Source: JAXHTY01 sp034189225 (lineage in GTDB: Bacteria; Desulfobacterota; Desulfobacteria; Desulfobacterales; Desulfosudaceae). From it: a stretch of DNA of 64,000 bases. The DNA lies in the NCBI GenBank assembly GCA_034189225.1, contig JAXHVL010000189.1, positions 1-64,000 on the forward strand, given 5' to 3'. The translations under genes were made by a program, and so were the position numbers. Below the pieces are notes generated by a model that had not been told where the DNA came from, made no database searches, and saw only the letters and a program-made list of their open reading frames with translations. This document shows, piece by piece, positions 16,482-25,379 of this stretch (the stretch's first letter is position 1; each line of letters starts with the position of its first letter).

Positions 16482-18131
16482 CTATACCTCAATGATTACC
16501 GGTATGACAACCGGTCGCCGCTTGATGGTAAATTTAAAATATTGCCGGAGGGCCGTCTTCATCCGGGATTCGATCACGGCCACGCGATCGGGGATATCCG
16601 GTGTCACCTCTTCCACGATTTCCAGAATCACGCACTGGGCGTCTTCAAGCAGATGGCCGGTAACATTGAAGAACACAAACCCTTTTGATGTGAGTTCCGG
16701 GCCGTAGATGACGATGCCGGTCTCTTCGTCAAAGACCATGGTTACGATGACCAGGCCGTCCTCGGCCAGCTCCTTGCGTTCCCGAAGCACGCTGCTGCCT
16801 ACATCCCCGACGCCTTTGCCGTCCACCATCACCCGGCCGGTCTCCACGTGGCCGCCCATGCGTGGACCATGGGGCGAGAATTCGATGATCTGACCGTTGT
16901 CCGGAAGGATGGTTTTGGATTCGGGGATGCCGATGGAGTGGGCCAGGCGGGTGTGCAGCACAAGATGGCGGCGTTCCCCGTGAATCGGGATAAAATAATC
17001 CGGCTTGACCAGCTTGATCATCTGCTTGAGCTCTTCCCGAAAGGCGTGGCCCGATACATGAATATCCGAAATTTTTTCATACACCACATCGGCTTCCTGC
17101 TCGTAGAAGAGGTTGATAATATTAGCGATAGCCTTTTCATTGCCCGGGATGAATTTGGAGGACAGGATGATGGTGTCGCCCTTTTTGGTCTTGATCAATT
17201 TGTTGCGGCCTGTTGCCATTCGGGCAAGGGAGGACATGGGCTCACCCTGGCTGCCGGTGGTGACGACGATCACTTCATCGTCGGGAAAGTCTTCCGTGTT
17301 TCGGATGTTGATTTCAATCTTTTCGGGCATGCGCAGATAATTCAGGCCTTTTGCGATCTGGGTACTCATCTCTATACTTTTGCCGTCAAAGGCGATTTTC
17401 CGGTTGGTTCTGGCCGCGATATCCACGATCTGCTGGATACGCACGATATTGGAGGCAAACAGCGCGATAATCGCCCGGCCGTTGCTCTGGGCGATAATTT
17501 TTTCCAGCGTCTCCCCCACCTTCTTGTCGGAAATGGTGTATCCCTCCTTTTCCACGTTGGTGGAATCCGACATCAGTGCCAGCACCCCGTTGCGGCCGTA
17601 CCAGGCGAATTTGTTGACATCGGTGTTCATCCAGGCAAAGGGGCTGTCGCTGAATTTGAAGTCGCCGGTGTGAATAATGGTGCCCGCCGGTGTTTTGATG
17701 GCGATGCCCACGCCGTCCACAACGCTGTGGTTTACCCGGATGAAATCAAGCTCAAACGGGCCGATCCGGAGCATTTCATCCGGCGAAATTTCATGGAGAC
17801 GGGCGGCTGAAAGCAGCCCCACCTCCTCCAGCTTGTGTTTAACCAGTTCAAGGGTAAACGCCGTTCCGAATACCGGAACGTTCACATCCCGCAGCAGAAA
17901 GGGGAGGGCGCCGATATGATCTTCGTGGGCATGGGTGAGCACAATGGCGGCAAAGTCGCTGTGTTTTTCCCGGACATAATCCATTTCCGGAATCACAATA
18001 TCCACCCCAAGCATATAGCCTTCAGGAAACATGAGGCCCGCATCGATGGCAAAGGCCACGTTGTTGTATTCGATGACCATCATGTTCAGGCCGATTTCCC
18101 GGGTTCCACCAAGCGGAATGATTTTCAGCAT
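16482..18131 (-). CDS. rnj: Ribonuclease J
   Basis: This metallo-beta-lactamase/beta-CASP ribonuclease acts in mRNA decay and rRNA maturation and can have both 5' exonuclease and endonuclease activity. The protein is 549 residues. LTHAHEDHIGALP is the zinc motif, SDSTN and GSQGEPMSSLARM are beta-CASP features, and HVSGHA carries a further metal ligand. The C-terminal domain ends TIKRRPVVIPVIIEV, as in RNase J. The ATG at 18131 has AAGGA 8 bases upstream. It is the first gene of the rnj-ftsK run. Confidence 0.96.
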   Translation of the reverse strand: MLKIIPLGGTREIGLNMMVIEYNNVAFAIDAGLMFPEGYMLGVDIVIPEMDYVREKHSDFAAIVLTHAHEDHIGALPFLLRDVNVPVFGTAFTLELVKHKLEEVGLLSAARLHEISPDEMLRIGPFELDFIRVNHSVVDGVGIAIKTPAGTIIHTGDFKFSDSPFAWMNTDVNKFAWYGRNGVLALMSDSTNVEKEGYTISDKKVGETLEKIIAQSNGRAIIALFASNIVRIQQIVDIAARTNRKIAFDGKSIEMSTQIAKGLNYLRMPEKIEINIRNTEDFPDDEVIVVTTGSQGEPMSSLARMATGRNKLIKTKKGDTIILSSKFIPGNEKAIANIINLFYEQEADVVYEKISDIHVSGHAFREELKQMIKLVKPDYFIPIHGERRHLVLHTRLAHSIGIPESKTILPDNGQIIEFSPHGPRMGGHVETGRVMVDGKGVGDVGSSVLRERKELAEDGLVIVTMVFDEETGIVIYGPELTSKGFVFFNVTGHLLEDAQCVILEIVEEVTPDIPDRVAVIESRMKTALRQYFKFTIKRRPVVIPVIIEV

Positions 18132-18148
18132 GAGGTGTTCCTTCAACT

Positions 18149-18481
18149 TTAGGTGCTAATGGACAGATGGTCGAACAGGAAATCAATATATTGAATAATC
18201 CATTCCCGCTGTTCCCGGTTTGCATAACCGATGCAGCTGCACCGGACCGAATTCCGGGTCCGTATCAATAGTTCACAGGCAAGCCGCGACATCTCGACAT
18301 CCACCACGACGTAATGGGGCTGACACGCCTCGTGCGATGACTGCTCTTCTGAAAGAATCGCCTCGGGCACGGGGATCCAGTAAATTGTTCCCATGGAGGG
18401 CGGGCCTAGCTGTTGTTCCAGATAATTACTGATCTTTTCAGCATCTCCGGGTCTTAATTCATCGATAACATACTGTTTCAT
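18149..18481 (-). CDS. Conserved hypothetical protein
   Basis: This 110-residue protein reads MKQYVIDELRPGDAEKI and continues as a small alpha/beta domain with a CSCIG motif near residue 78. I do not recognise it. Codon use is normal and it lies 17 bases upstream of rnj on the same strand, so it is probably a real gene in that operon. The ribosome-binding site is weak; an upstream ATG at 18499 is also in frame. Confidence 0.65.
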   Translation of the reverse strand: MKQYVIDELRPGDAEKISNYLEQQLGPPSMGTIYWIPVPEAILSEEQSSHEACQPHYVVVDVEMSRLACELLIRTRNSVRCSCIGYANREQREWIIQYIDFLFDHLSIST

Positions 18482-18529
18482 GGAATTTTTAATTAGCACA
18501 GATTGTGGTATAGTGCAATATTAAGATAT

Positions 18530-18681
18530 GACGGCTTCGTAAAAAGTCCAATATCTGCGTTGGGATGCATCTCTCGTCATGTCACGTACCGCCAAGTACG
18601 CTCCATTCCTCGAGATGCATCGACGCCTTGATCTTGAACTTTTTACTTTGCCGTTTGCAAGCGACTTTTTACGAGTACATC
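18530..18681 (+). mobile_element. Family A MITE-like element, copy 3
   Basis: This 152-bp copy has both ends (GACGGCTTCGTAAAAAGTC and GACTTTTTACGAGTACATC). AAGATAT is found directly before it and directly after it. It lies between the rnj operon and pheA. Confidence 0.82.
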
Positions 18682-18855
18682 AAGATATGGTGAAGACGAA
18701 GTTTTGCCGGTCGCCGGGTAGCTGCCGACAGCAGCATTGACGGCTGACAATGGGCTTGAAAAACGCCGACATCGGGTATATACCTTGGATGACATAACAG
18801 GCACCGTTGTAATCATGACACGGTGCCGGATCGGCAGAACACCGGAAGGGAGAAA

Positions 18856-19965
18856 ATGAATCAAGTGGAAGACCAGCATAAGGAACAGTCCCTTGCGGAT
18901 CTGCGCCGGGATATCAATAAAACCGATGACCGCCTTCTTGAATTGTTGAATCGCCGGGCCCGGCTGTGCAAGGCCGTCGGTGCGGTGAAATCAGAGACCG
19001 AGGAGACCGTGTTTAAGCCGTTCCGGGAAAAGGAAGTGCTGTCCCGGCTGGTAAAGGCCAATCCCGGTATTCTGCCGGAAGATCACCTGCGCGCCATTTA
19101 CCGGGAAATTCTTTCCTCCTCGCGAAAACTGCAAAAGCCGCAACAGGCCGTTTATCTGGGGCCGGAGGGGACCTTCTCTTTTTTTGCCGGTATGGAGCTG
19201 CTCGGCAGCAGTACGGATTTTGAGCCCTGCCGCAACCTGGACGAGGTGTTTGCCGCGGTGGCAGGCGGCAGGGCGTCGCTTGGCATCGTGCCCCTGGAAA
19301 ATTCCCTCCAGGGGAGCGTGGGGCAGAACCTGGATCTGTTTTTGAAATATGATGTGTATATTCAGGCGGAAATCTACTGCCGGATCAGTCATTATCTCAT
19401 GGGGGCGGGGGACGGCCTTTCCGCGGTCAAAACGGTCTGTTCCCATGCCCGGGCACTGGAACAGTGTATGGGATGGCTGGATACCCACCTGCCGGATGTT
19501 GATCTGGTCCCCGTTCGAAGCACCGCCGCGGCGGCGGACAAGGCCGCTGAACGCCCGGAGTGGGCGGCCATCGGTCATAAAAATCTGGCGAACAGGTTTG
19601 CGTTAAATTTCTTTGCCAGTCATATTGAAGACACCCCGGATAACTGGACCCGGTTCATCGTGATCGGCAATGACCCGCCAACGGGGGGTAACCGTGACAA
19701 AACATCCCTGCTGTTTACGCTTTCGGACCGTTCCGGTGCGCTGGTGAATGTATTGCAGCTCCTTGCCCGCAGCAATATCAACATGCGTAAACTTGAATCC
19801 CGGCCCCTGCTTTCCGAAAGCATGCGATACATATTTTTTGCCGATGTGGAATGCGATCTCACGGATGAGGAGTATGATGGCCTCAAGGCCGAACTGGTGG
19901 AGCATTGCCATACGCTGCGGATTCTGGGCAGTTATCCGGCCGGGCAATACATGGACGACCCGTGA
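18856..19965 (+). CDS. pheA: Bifunctional chorismate mutase/prephenate dehydratase
   Basis: The P-protein makes phenylpyruvate from chorismate for phenylalanine synthesis. The protein is 369 residues. An AroQ-type mutase spans about 12-90 (DLRRDINKTDDRLLELLNRR), the dehydratase spans about 98-275 with the TRF motif in DNWTRFIVIG, and the ACT domain spans about 285-365 with the Phe-binding ESRP motif (KLESRPLL). Phenylalanine feedback inhibition is therefore expected. GGAAGGGAG precedes the ATG at 18856. A weak TTGAAA-N17-TATACC promoter lies at 18756-18784. Confidence 0.97.
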   Translation: MNQVEDQHKEQSLADLRRDINKTDDRLLELLNRRARLCKAVGAVKSETEETVFKPFREKEVLSRLVKANPGILPEDHLRAIYREILSSSRKLQKPQQAVYLGPEGTFSFFAGMELLGSSTDFEPCRNLDEVFAAVAGGRASLGIVPLENSLQGSVGQNLDLFLKYDVYIQAEIYCRISHYLMGAGDGLSAVKTVCSHARALEQCMGWLDTHLPDVDLVPVRSTAAAADKAAERPEWAAIGHKNLANRFALNFFASHIEDTPDNWTRFIVIGNDPPTGGNRDKTSLLFTLSDRSGALVNVLQLLARSNINMRKLESRPLLSESMRYIFFADVECDLTDEEYDGLKAELVEHCHTLRILGSYPAGQYMDDP

Positions 19966-19984
19966 TGGGTTTGGAAATAGTGCC

Positions 19985-20122
19985 CATCCATAAATTGCTA
20001 TTTTGCCCGATTTCTGCGTCAGGCTCAAATTTTAATCCTCAAAATACGCAAAGTATTCCTCCGGTTAAAATTTTCGCCTTCCTTGAACTCGACCAAAATA
20101 TCTAATTTCTGGACGGACACTA
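19985..20122. repeat. Imperfect palindromic element (single copy)
   Basis: The outer text AAATTGCTATTTTG is mirrored by CAAAATATCTAATTTC, and inside AAATTTTAATCC is mirrored by GGTTAAAATTT. The interior (CTGCGTCAGGC ... AAGTATTCCTC ... CGCCTTCCTTGAAC) parallels family A (CTGCGTTGCG ... AAGTACGCTCCATTCCTC ... CGCCTTGATCTTGAAC). It looks like a diverged relative. Confidence 0.55.
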
Positions 20123-20166
20123 AATAGAATTTTCTGGAAAGTTCTGATTTACAGGAAGAAAGCTGG

Positions 20167-20997
20167 ATGAAAAAAATAGGCATAGTGGTGAAACCGGATC
20201 CGGAGGCGGGCCGAAACGCGGACGCCCTGGAGCGCTGGCTCATATCCAGGGGCATGACGGTGTTCAGGAAGGACCTGGACCGTGACGGGGGCCCTGTTCC
20301 GCCGGCCCTGTTCTGCGTGTTTGTGCTGGGCGGGGACGGCACCTTCCTGAGCGCGGCCCGATGGATCGGGGAGCTGGATATACCGGTGATCGGCATCAAG
20401 TTCGGGGGTGTTGGGTTTCTGGCGGAAACCGTGGAAGAGGATATGTTTTCCGCGGCGGAAAAGATATTGAACAACGATTTCGTGATTCAGAAACGGATGC
20501 GCCTGCTGGTCACCATATTGAAAAACAATGTGGAATATGTGACCCGCATGGTATTGAACGATGTGGTGATCAACAAGGGGGCTCTGGCCCGGCTTGCCCA
20601 CATCAAAACCGTTATTGACGATCATTACCTTACCACCTATCATGGGGACGGGCTGATCATCTCCACGCCCACCGGCTCCACCGCCTATTCGCTGGCGGCC
20701 GGCGGACCGGTGGTGCACCCGGCGGTGCCGGGTATCGTCCTGACCCCCATCTGTCCGTTTACCCTGACAAACCGCCCGCTGGTGGTGCCTGAAACGGCAC
20801 GGATCGGGCTTACCATTGCCCAGAACCCGCCGGATATCATCGTCACCCTGGACGGCCAGGAAGGATACGAAATCGATGAAAACGACCGGCTCATCATTGA
20901 GCGTGCCGCCCATCCGGTGAATACGATTATTCTGCCGGGGCAGCGGTATTTTGACGTATTAAAAGCCAAACTGAGCTGGGGCGGCGGCGGGCCCTGA
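20167..20997 (+). CDS. nadK: NAD kinase
   Basis: It phosphorylates NAD to NADP. The protein is 276 residues. The catalytic GGDGTFLSAAR motif lies at about 58-68, followed by GIKFGGVGFLAE, and the family signature region is ISTPTGSTAYSLAAGGPVVHP. The NE motif reads LNDVVIN, so Asp replaces the usual Glu, which is a mild oddity. It stands alone on the plus strand, followed by a decayed HDAC-like gene. Confidence 0.95.
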   Translation: MKKIGIVVKPDPEAGRNADALERWLISRGMTVFRKDLDRDGGPVPPALFCVFVLGGDGTFLSAARWIGELDIPVIGIKFGGVGFLAETVEEDMFSAAEKILNNDFVIQKRMRLLVTILKNNVEYVTRMVLNDVVINKGALARLAHIKTVIDDHYLTTYHGDGLIISTPTGSTAYSLAAGGPVVHPAVPGIVLTPICPFTLTNRPLVVPETARIGLTIAQNPPDIIVTLDGQEGYEIDENDRLIIERAAHPVNTIILPGQRYFDVLKAKLSWGGGGP

Positions 20998-21154
20998 GGA
21001 TACCCCGCGGATGGAGACCGTTGTTCAGGCAATCGAAGTCCACGTCACCTTTGTGGCGGCGGAACCCGCAGATCGCGATGAATGTGGCCGCCATCCACAC
21101 CGTTCATCATATCAACCACGTAAGGGATGCGAAAAAAACCAATATACCTGAATT

Positions 21155-21556
21155 GTGCCGGATTTTGATTCGTATTCAAGGCGCATCAAAGGGAGCATAT
21201 CAGGATATATGACCTTTGATGCAACAAAGAATACGGGTCAAAAGACAAGCAAGGCGGGTATATTCGTTTTTTCCGCTTCCCTAAGGGACGCCGGCTTGTA
21301 TCCCATTGCCATGCTGACCGCGGGTGACGCCGTTCAGGCGGCCACAAAAGGGCTTACCGAACCGAGCTTCGGCCTGATCCGGCCGCCGGGCCATCATACG
21401 CCAGCCGATGCCAGCTGGGGGCTCTGCTATTTCAACAACATGGCCGTGGCCCACCGGAACAAGGGCGGATGTTTTGCCACTCTGGAGGGCGGCTACAACC
21501 ATGATGTGTTCTGTCAAAACGCCCTGGCCCTGATTGAGGGCATGGCCGGCGCTTAG
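21155..21556 (+). pseudogene. Histone-deacetylase-family remnant with internal deletion
   Basis: The frame contains the HDAC motif FGLIRPPGHHTPADASWG and FNNMAVA, then jumps directly to the C-terminal LEGGYNHDVFCQNALALIEG. The intervening region with the metal-binding Asp-His-Asp sites, roughly 130 residues, is missing. The N-terminal part (bases about 21000-21155) is scrambled across frames. The gene would have encoded an acetoin-utilisation/acetylpolyamine-type deacetylase. It cannot bind metal normally, so it is called a pseudogene. Confidence 0.8.
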
Positions 21557-21850
21557 TGATTCGAGGCATAATGCGGTGCCGTAATTTCTTCATGCGCTTC
21601 ATGTTCTTCATGGTTGGAATAAAAATATCTCTTTATGGTACTTTTTACGAAGCTCTCAAGGCTGAATTCATGCACCCTTGCCAATGTATTGATGCCCTTG
21701 TGTGCTGCGTCCATCGGCGGCCGCTTTCCCGTATGGTTGTCACTGCCTTGAAAATCACACCGGCCTGTCCCATATTATCAACAGAAGGTTCATGATTTTT
21801 TTTAAAAAGATAGAGAACGGCAATGTTCAATGGATGAAAGGTAGGTTCAT

Positions 21851-22471
21851 ATGAAAGTACCGCTGGAAGTGACATTTCGAGGCGTTGAGAAAACGGAAAA
21901 ACTGGAACAGCTAATCGCTGATAAAGCGGCAAAGATAGAGCGGGTCTGTCCCCACATGGTCAGTTGCAAGGTGGCGGTGGAAGCCCAGCAGAAACATCAG
22001 CAGTCGGGCAACCCCTACTACGTGAGGGTTGTGGCCAATGTTCCCCCTGAACACGAGATTATTGTCAAGCGGGAGGAGAGCCGGGGCAATCTCCACGACA
22101 CCCTGCCGGGCACGATCCGTAAGGCCTTTGAATCAGCCGAACGCCAGGCCCGGGAACTGACCGAGCAGCAGCGGCATCATGTCAAACGCCATCCCGAGCA
22201 GGAGCTGCAGGGGATCGTGTTACGGGTGTTTCCCGGAGAGGATTACGGATTTCTTCAATCCGTGGACGGTGGCGAAATTTATTTTCACCGGAACAGTGTG
22301 CTGCATGATGATTTTGAACGGCTCGAGCCCGGAACGGGCGTCCGGTACGTGGAATCGGCCGGCGAGAAAGGGCCCCAGGCCAGTACCGTGGAGGTGATCA
22401 GCAAGCCCGGCGTCCGCGCCGGCAAGTCCGGCAATGCCATCGATCAGCCCCCCCCGGTGGAGGAAGGCTGA
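21851..22471 (+). CDS. HPF/RaiA (S30AE) domain fused to a cold-shock-like domain
   Basis: This 206-residue protein has an N-terminal ribosome hibernation/sigma-54-modulation domain at about 1-105 and a cold-shock-type OB fold at about 122-185 (GIVLRVFPGEDYGFLQSVDGGEIYFHRNS, in which YGF and YFH match the RNP1/RNP2 positions). The tail is proline- and glycine-rich. The first domain probably binds the small ribosomal subunit and the second RNA. The domain order is known in proteobacteria but little studied. Both neighbours (HDAC-like and DUF72) are decayed while this gene is intact. Confidence 0.88.
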   Translation: MKVPLEVTFRGVEKTEKLEQLIADKAAKIERVCPHMVSCKVAVEAQQKHQQSGNPYYVRVVANVPPEHEIIVKREESRGNLHDTLPGTIRKAFESAERQARELTEQQRHHVKRHPEQELQGIVLRVFPGEDYGFLQSVDGGEIYFHRNSVLHDDFERLEPGTGVRYVESAGEKGPQASTVEVISKPGVRAGKSGNAIDQPPPVEEG

Positions 22472-22501
22472 AAGCGTCGGTCAGCAAAGGAGGGGGTCTC
22501 C

Positions 22502-22909
22502 ATGGCAGAAAAGACAGGCAGATTGCGGATAAGCACCTCGGGTTATCAGTATGATCACTGGAAAGGGGTGTTCTACCCCGAAACGATGCCGAAAAAAGCA
22601 TGGTTCGAGCACTATCGGCAACATTTCGATACCGTGGAGATCAATTATACCTTGGCTTAATGAAGAGATTTATGATGTGCTTCGCCGCTACGGTGCCGCC
22701 CTCTGCATTCACGACATGATCGAGAACCATCCGGCGGAAGTCACCACGGATTGGACGTATCTCCGGTTTCACGGTAACAACGGGGGGGTATTCCCGGAAT
22801 GACCTGGCGGCATCGGCCCGGACCATTGGTGAACACCTGGACCGCGGCCTTGATGTGTACGTGTTTTTTAATAATGATGCTGAAGGCTTTGCCGTCACCG
22901 CCATCTTCG
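22502..22909 (+). pseudogene. DUF72 (YecE-like) gene remnant
   Basis: After a good ribosome-binding site (AAGGAGG) the frame reads the DUF72 N-terminus (RISTSGYQYDHWKGVFYP, then FDTVEINYT) and stops at 22658-22660. In another frame the C-terminal part continues with WLNEEIYDVLRRYGAALC and TTDWTYLRFHG. After a run of seven G bases a third frame gives GLDVYVFFNNDAEGFAV. About 110 central residues are missing and a homopolymer slip adds a frameshift. The gene is not functional. Confidence 0.85.
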
Positions 22910-23024
22910 TGTATTTCCGTGGTTCTTTTTCATTCGTGAAGATTAGTGGGCACTTTCCCCAAAAATTGACACGAATCTGCACGAATAAGATCAACGCACC
23001 TTATTTGTTCCGGAGAAAAAAATA

Positions 23025-23054
23025 TTGTAAAAATAACTGTTAATGCTTTATGAT
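23025..23054 (+). promoter_or_regulatory. Candidate promoter of the phasin-like gene
   Basis: TTGTAA (23025-23030) and TATGAT (23049-23054) are separated by 18 bases, 77 bases before the phasin-like start. The rest of 22910-23130 holds no recognisable gene. Confidence 0.4.
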
Positions 23055-23130
23055 AGAAGAAAAACAAAGGGCGAATGGCGTTGATGGCCGCCCGTACAAT
23101 ATTAACCGTGCCCTTTAGAAGGAGGCCAGT

Positions 23131-23430
23131 ATGATTGATCTGATGAAAAAAATGATGTTTGCCGGTATCGGGCTTGCCTTAAAGACAAAGGATGAGGTGG
23201 AGGAGTTTGCCGGGGAGCTGGTCAAGAGGGCTGAGCTCTCGGAAAACGACGGCAAGAAATTTGTGGACGATTTTTTAAAGCGGTACGATGAGTCCAGGGA
23301 GAAACTGGAGGAACGGGTGGATCAGAGCGTAAAGGACGTGTTAGGCAAGGCGGATATTCCCACCCGGCAGGAACTGGCTGAGTTAAAGGACGAGATTAAA
23401 AAGCTTCGGAAAACCTCTGCCGCCGAATAA
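23131..23430 (+). CDS. Phasin-superfamily-like small helical protein
   Basis: This 99-residue protein is almost entirely charged alpha helix, with a short hydrophobic start (MKKMMFAGIGLALKT) and a C-terminal coiled-coil (RQELAELKDEIKKLRK). It resembles polyhydroxyalkanoate-granule regulator/phasin-like proteins that are often next to UbiB-type kinases in deltaproteobacteria. AGGAGG lies just upstream. It probably forms an operon with the kinase gene 30 bases downstream. A fragment of repeat DNA lies between them. Confidence 0.75.
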   Translation: MIDLMKKMMFAGIGLALKTKDEVEEFAGELVKRAELSENDGKKFVDDFLKRYDESREKLEERVDQSVKDVLGKADIPTRQELAELKDEIKKLRKTSAAE

Positions 23431-23455
23431 TGACGGCTTCGTAAAAAGCCCAGTA
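23431..23455 (+). repeat. Left end fragment of a family A/C element
   Basis: The terminal sequence TGACGGCTTCGTAAAAAG directly follows the phasin-like stop codon and then breaks off before the next gene. Confidence 0.7.
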
Positions 23456-23460
23456 AATAT

Positions 23461-25158
23461 ATGCTCAGCATCCGAAAAATCGGCATTATCGGCAGGACCT
23501 ATCGTCACATCACCCGCTATCGTCAGATACTTGCGGTTTTTTTCAGGTATGGCTTTGGTGAGTTTGTTGAGCTTTTTAAAATTGAACAATATCTCGAAAT
23601 CGGGCTTCAGGTGATTTCGAGAAAACAGCGGGAACAGACCGAACACCTGACACGGGCCGAGCGTGTGAGAATGGCGTTTGAGGAGCTCGGTCCCACCTTT
23701 ATCAAGTTCGGGCAGGTTTTGTCCACCCAGCCAGGGCTGATCCCCATCGACATCGTAAACGAGCTTTCAAAGCTTCAGGATGATGTCCCGTCTTCTCCCT
23801 TTGAGCCCATTCGGGAAGTGATTGAAAATGAGCTGGGCCAGCCGGCCGGCGAAGTTTTTAAAACCATTGATCCCACCCCGATCGCCTCGGCATCCATTGC
23901 CCAGGTGTATGCCGCCACGCTTCACAGCGGCGAAAAAACCGCCCTTAAAATCAGGCGTCCTGGCATTCGCAATACCATCGAGATAGACCTTGAAATCATG
24001 CTTTATCTTGCCGGCCTCATGGAACGACATATTGAGGAATTCGCCTCTCACCGGCCCACAGAGATTGTGGAAGAATTCGCACGGGTGCTGGAAAAAGAGC
24101 TTGATTTTACTATTGAAGCCACCAACATGGAGCGGTTTGCCCGGCAGTTCTCAGATGACGACACCATCTATACCCCCAGGGTATACCGCGATTATACGAC
24201 TCCCCGCATGCTGGTGCTGGAGTATATTGATGGCATCAAGATCTCCGACATTCAGGCCCTCGAGGAAGAGGGGTACGATAAAAAGCTGATTACCCAGCGG
24301 GGCACGGATGCAACCCTGAAGCAGGTTTTTATTCACGGGTTTTTTCATGGGGATCCCCACCCCGGCAATGTTTTTATTCTTCCCGGCAATGTGATCTGCA
24401 TCATTGATTTCGGGATGGTGGGCAATGTGAACCTGAAATACCAGGAAATGTTCGTGGACCTGCTTGACTGTCTGGTGCACCAGGATGCCGTCGGCACGAC
24501 GAAAGTGCTGCTTCAGCTGACCATATGGGATGATGAGCCGGTGAGCACGGTCCTGGAGCGGGATGTGACCGATTTTATCGGCCAGCACTTATACAAGCCA
24601 TTGAAAGAGATGGAGCTGGGTAAAATTCTTCAGAATCTCCTGGAAATGCTGCACCGGCACCGGTTGCGGATTCCGCCCAATATTTTTTTGATGATCAAGG
24701 CGATCGCCACCATTGAAAATACGGCCCGGCAGATGGACCCGGAGTTTAATATCATTACTTACGCCACGCCTTTTCTTAAGAAAGTAAAACTGGCCCGTTA
24801 TACACCTTGGCGCGTGGCCGGTGATATCATCAAGACGGCTTCTGAATTGAGTCACTTTACCCGCCAGTTTCCTGCCGACCTGCTTGAAATAAGCCGATTG
24901 TTGAAAAATGAAAAGATAACGGTGAATATTGAACATAAAGGGATAGCACCGTTGATTGCCACCTATGACCAGGTGAGCAACCGGCTGGCATTTGCCATCA
25001 TTATCGCGGCATTGCTGATCGGTTCGGCAATGATCATCACCACGGAAATCCCGCCGCTTGTTTTTGGCATTTCCCTGCTCGGCATTATCGGGTTTGCCGG
25101 CGCCGCGCTGATGGGCATGTGGCTGCTGGTGGCCATATTGCGGAAGGGGCGTCTGTAG
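23461..25158 (+). CDS. ABC1/UbiB-family atypical kinase
   Basis: This 565-residue protein has the UbiB/AarF/ADCK signature KFGQVLSTQPGLIP (about 81-94), the alanine-rich loop ASASIAQVYAA, the catalytic HGFFHGDPHPGNVF and the metal-binding DFGMVG. Two hydrophobic helices end the protein (about 510-560). The family are ATPases/kinases that support quinone or other isoprenoid lipid metabolism. No ubi or men gene is near, so the target may be menaquinone or an unrelated lipid. The ATG at 23461 has no good ribosome-binding site and lies right after a repeat fragment. Confidence 0.9.
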   Translation: MLSIRKIGIIGRTYRHITRYRQILAVFFRYGFGEFVELFKIEQYLEIGLQVISRKQREQTEHLTRAERVRMAFEELGPTFIKFGQVLSTQPGLIPIDIVNELSKLQDDVPSSPFEPIREVIENELGQPAGEVFKTIDPTPIASASIAQVYAATLHSGEKTALKIRRPGIRNTIEIDLEIMLYLAGLMERHIEEFASHRPTEIVEEFARVLEKELDFTIEATNMERFARQFSDDDTIYTPRVYRDYTTPRMLVLEYIDGIKISDIQALEEEGYDKKLITQRGTDATLKQVFIHGFFHGDPHPGNVFILPGNVICIIDFGMVGNVNLKYQEMFVDLLDCLVHQDAVGTTKVLLQLTIWDDEPVSTVLERDVTDFIGQHLYKPLKEMELGKILQNLLEMLHRHRLRIPPNIFLMIKAIATIENTARQMDPEFNIITYATPFLKKVKLARYTPWRVAGDIIKTASELSHFTRQFPADLLEISRLLKNEKITVNIEHKGIAPLIATYDQVSNRLAFAIIIAALLIGSAMIITTEIPPLVFGISLLGIIGFAGAALMGMWLLVAILRKGRL

Positions 25159-25187
25159 CAAATCGCAATGACCTGGATGTACTGCGG

Positions 25188-25266
25188 AAAAAAAACCAAA
25201 CCTCGCGCACGTTACTTGCTGCAAAAACACCGCGGCGGGGTTGGAAGCTTTTTACGAAGCCGTCAA
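25188..25266 (-). repeat. Family C repeat
   Basis: In reverse orientation it reads GACGGCTTCGTAAAAAGCTT, then CCGCCGCGGTG, TTTTTGCAGCAAGTAACGTG and GGTTTGGTTTTTTT. It follows the UbiB-family gene. Confidence 0.8.
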
Positions 25267-25271
25267 TTATC

Positions 25272-25300
25272 TTGACATGGATCATGAGATTGCATAATGT
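25272..25300 (+). promoter_or_regulatory. Candidate promoter of the chemoreceptor gene
   Basis: TTGACA at 25272-25277 is followed by CATAAT at 25293-25298 (15-base spacer) or TAATGT at 25295-25300 (17-base spacer). It starts just after a family C repeat. Confidence 0.4.
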
Positions 25301-25379
25301 CATTAACATGTTAATCAAGGGAGATGGCTGTTTCGGCGAACAGCATTTGACTTTCAGCGTGAGATAAGGAGTGAAAAGT

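Noticed and set aside
21557..21850. Protein-like stretch (MGQAGVIFKAVTTIRESG) on the minus strand
   Set aside because: It is short, has no start signal and matches no family I know; it may be decayed DNA but cannot be supported as a gene.
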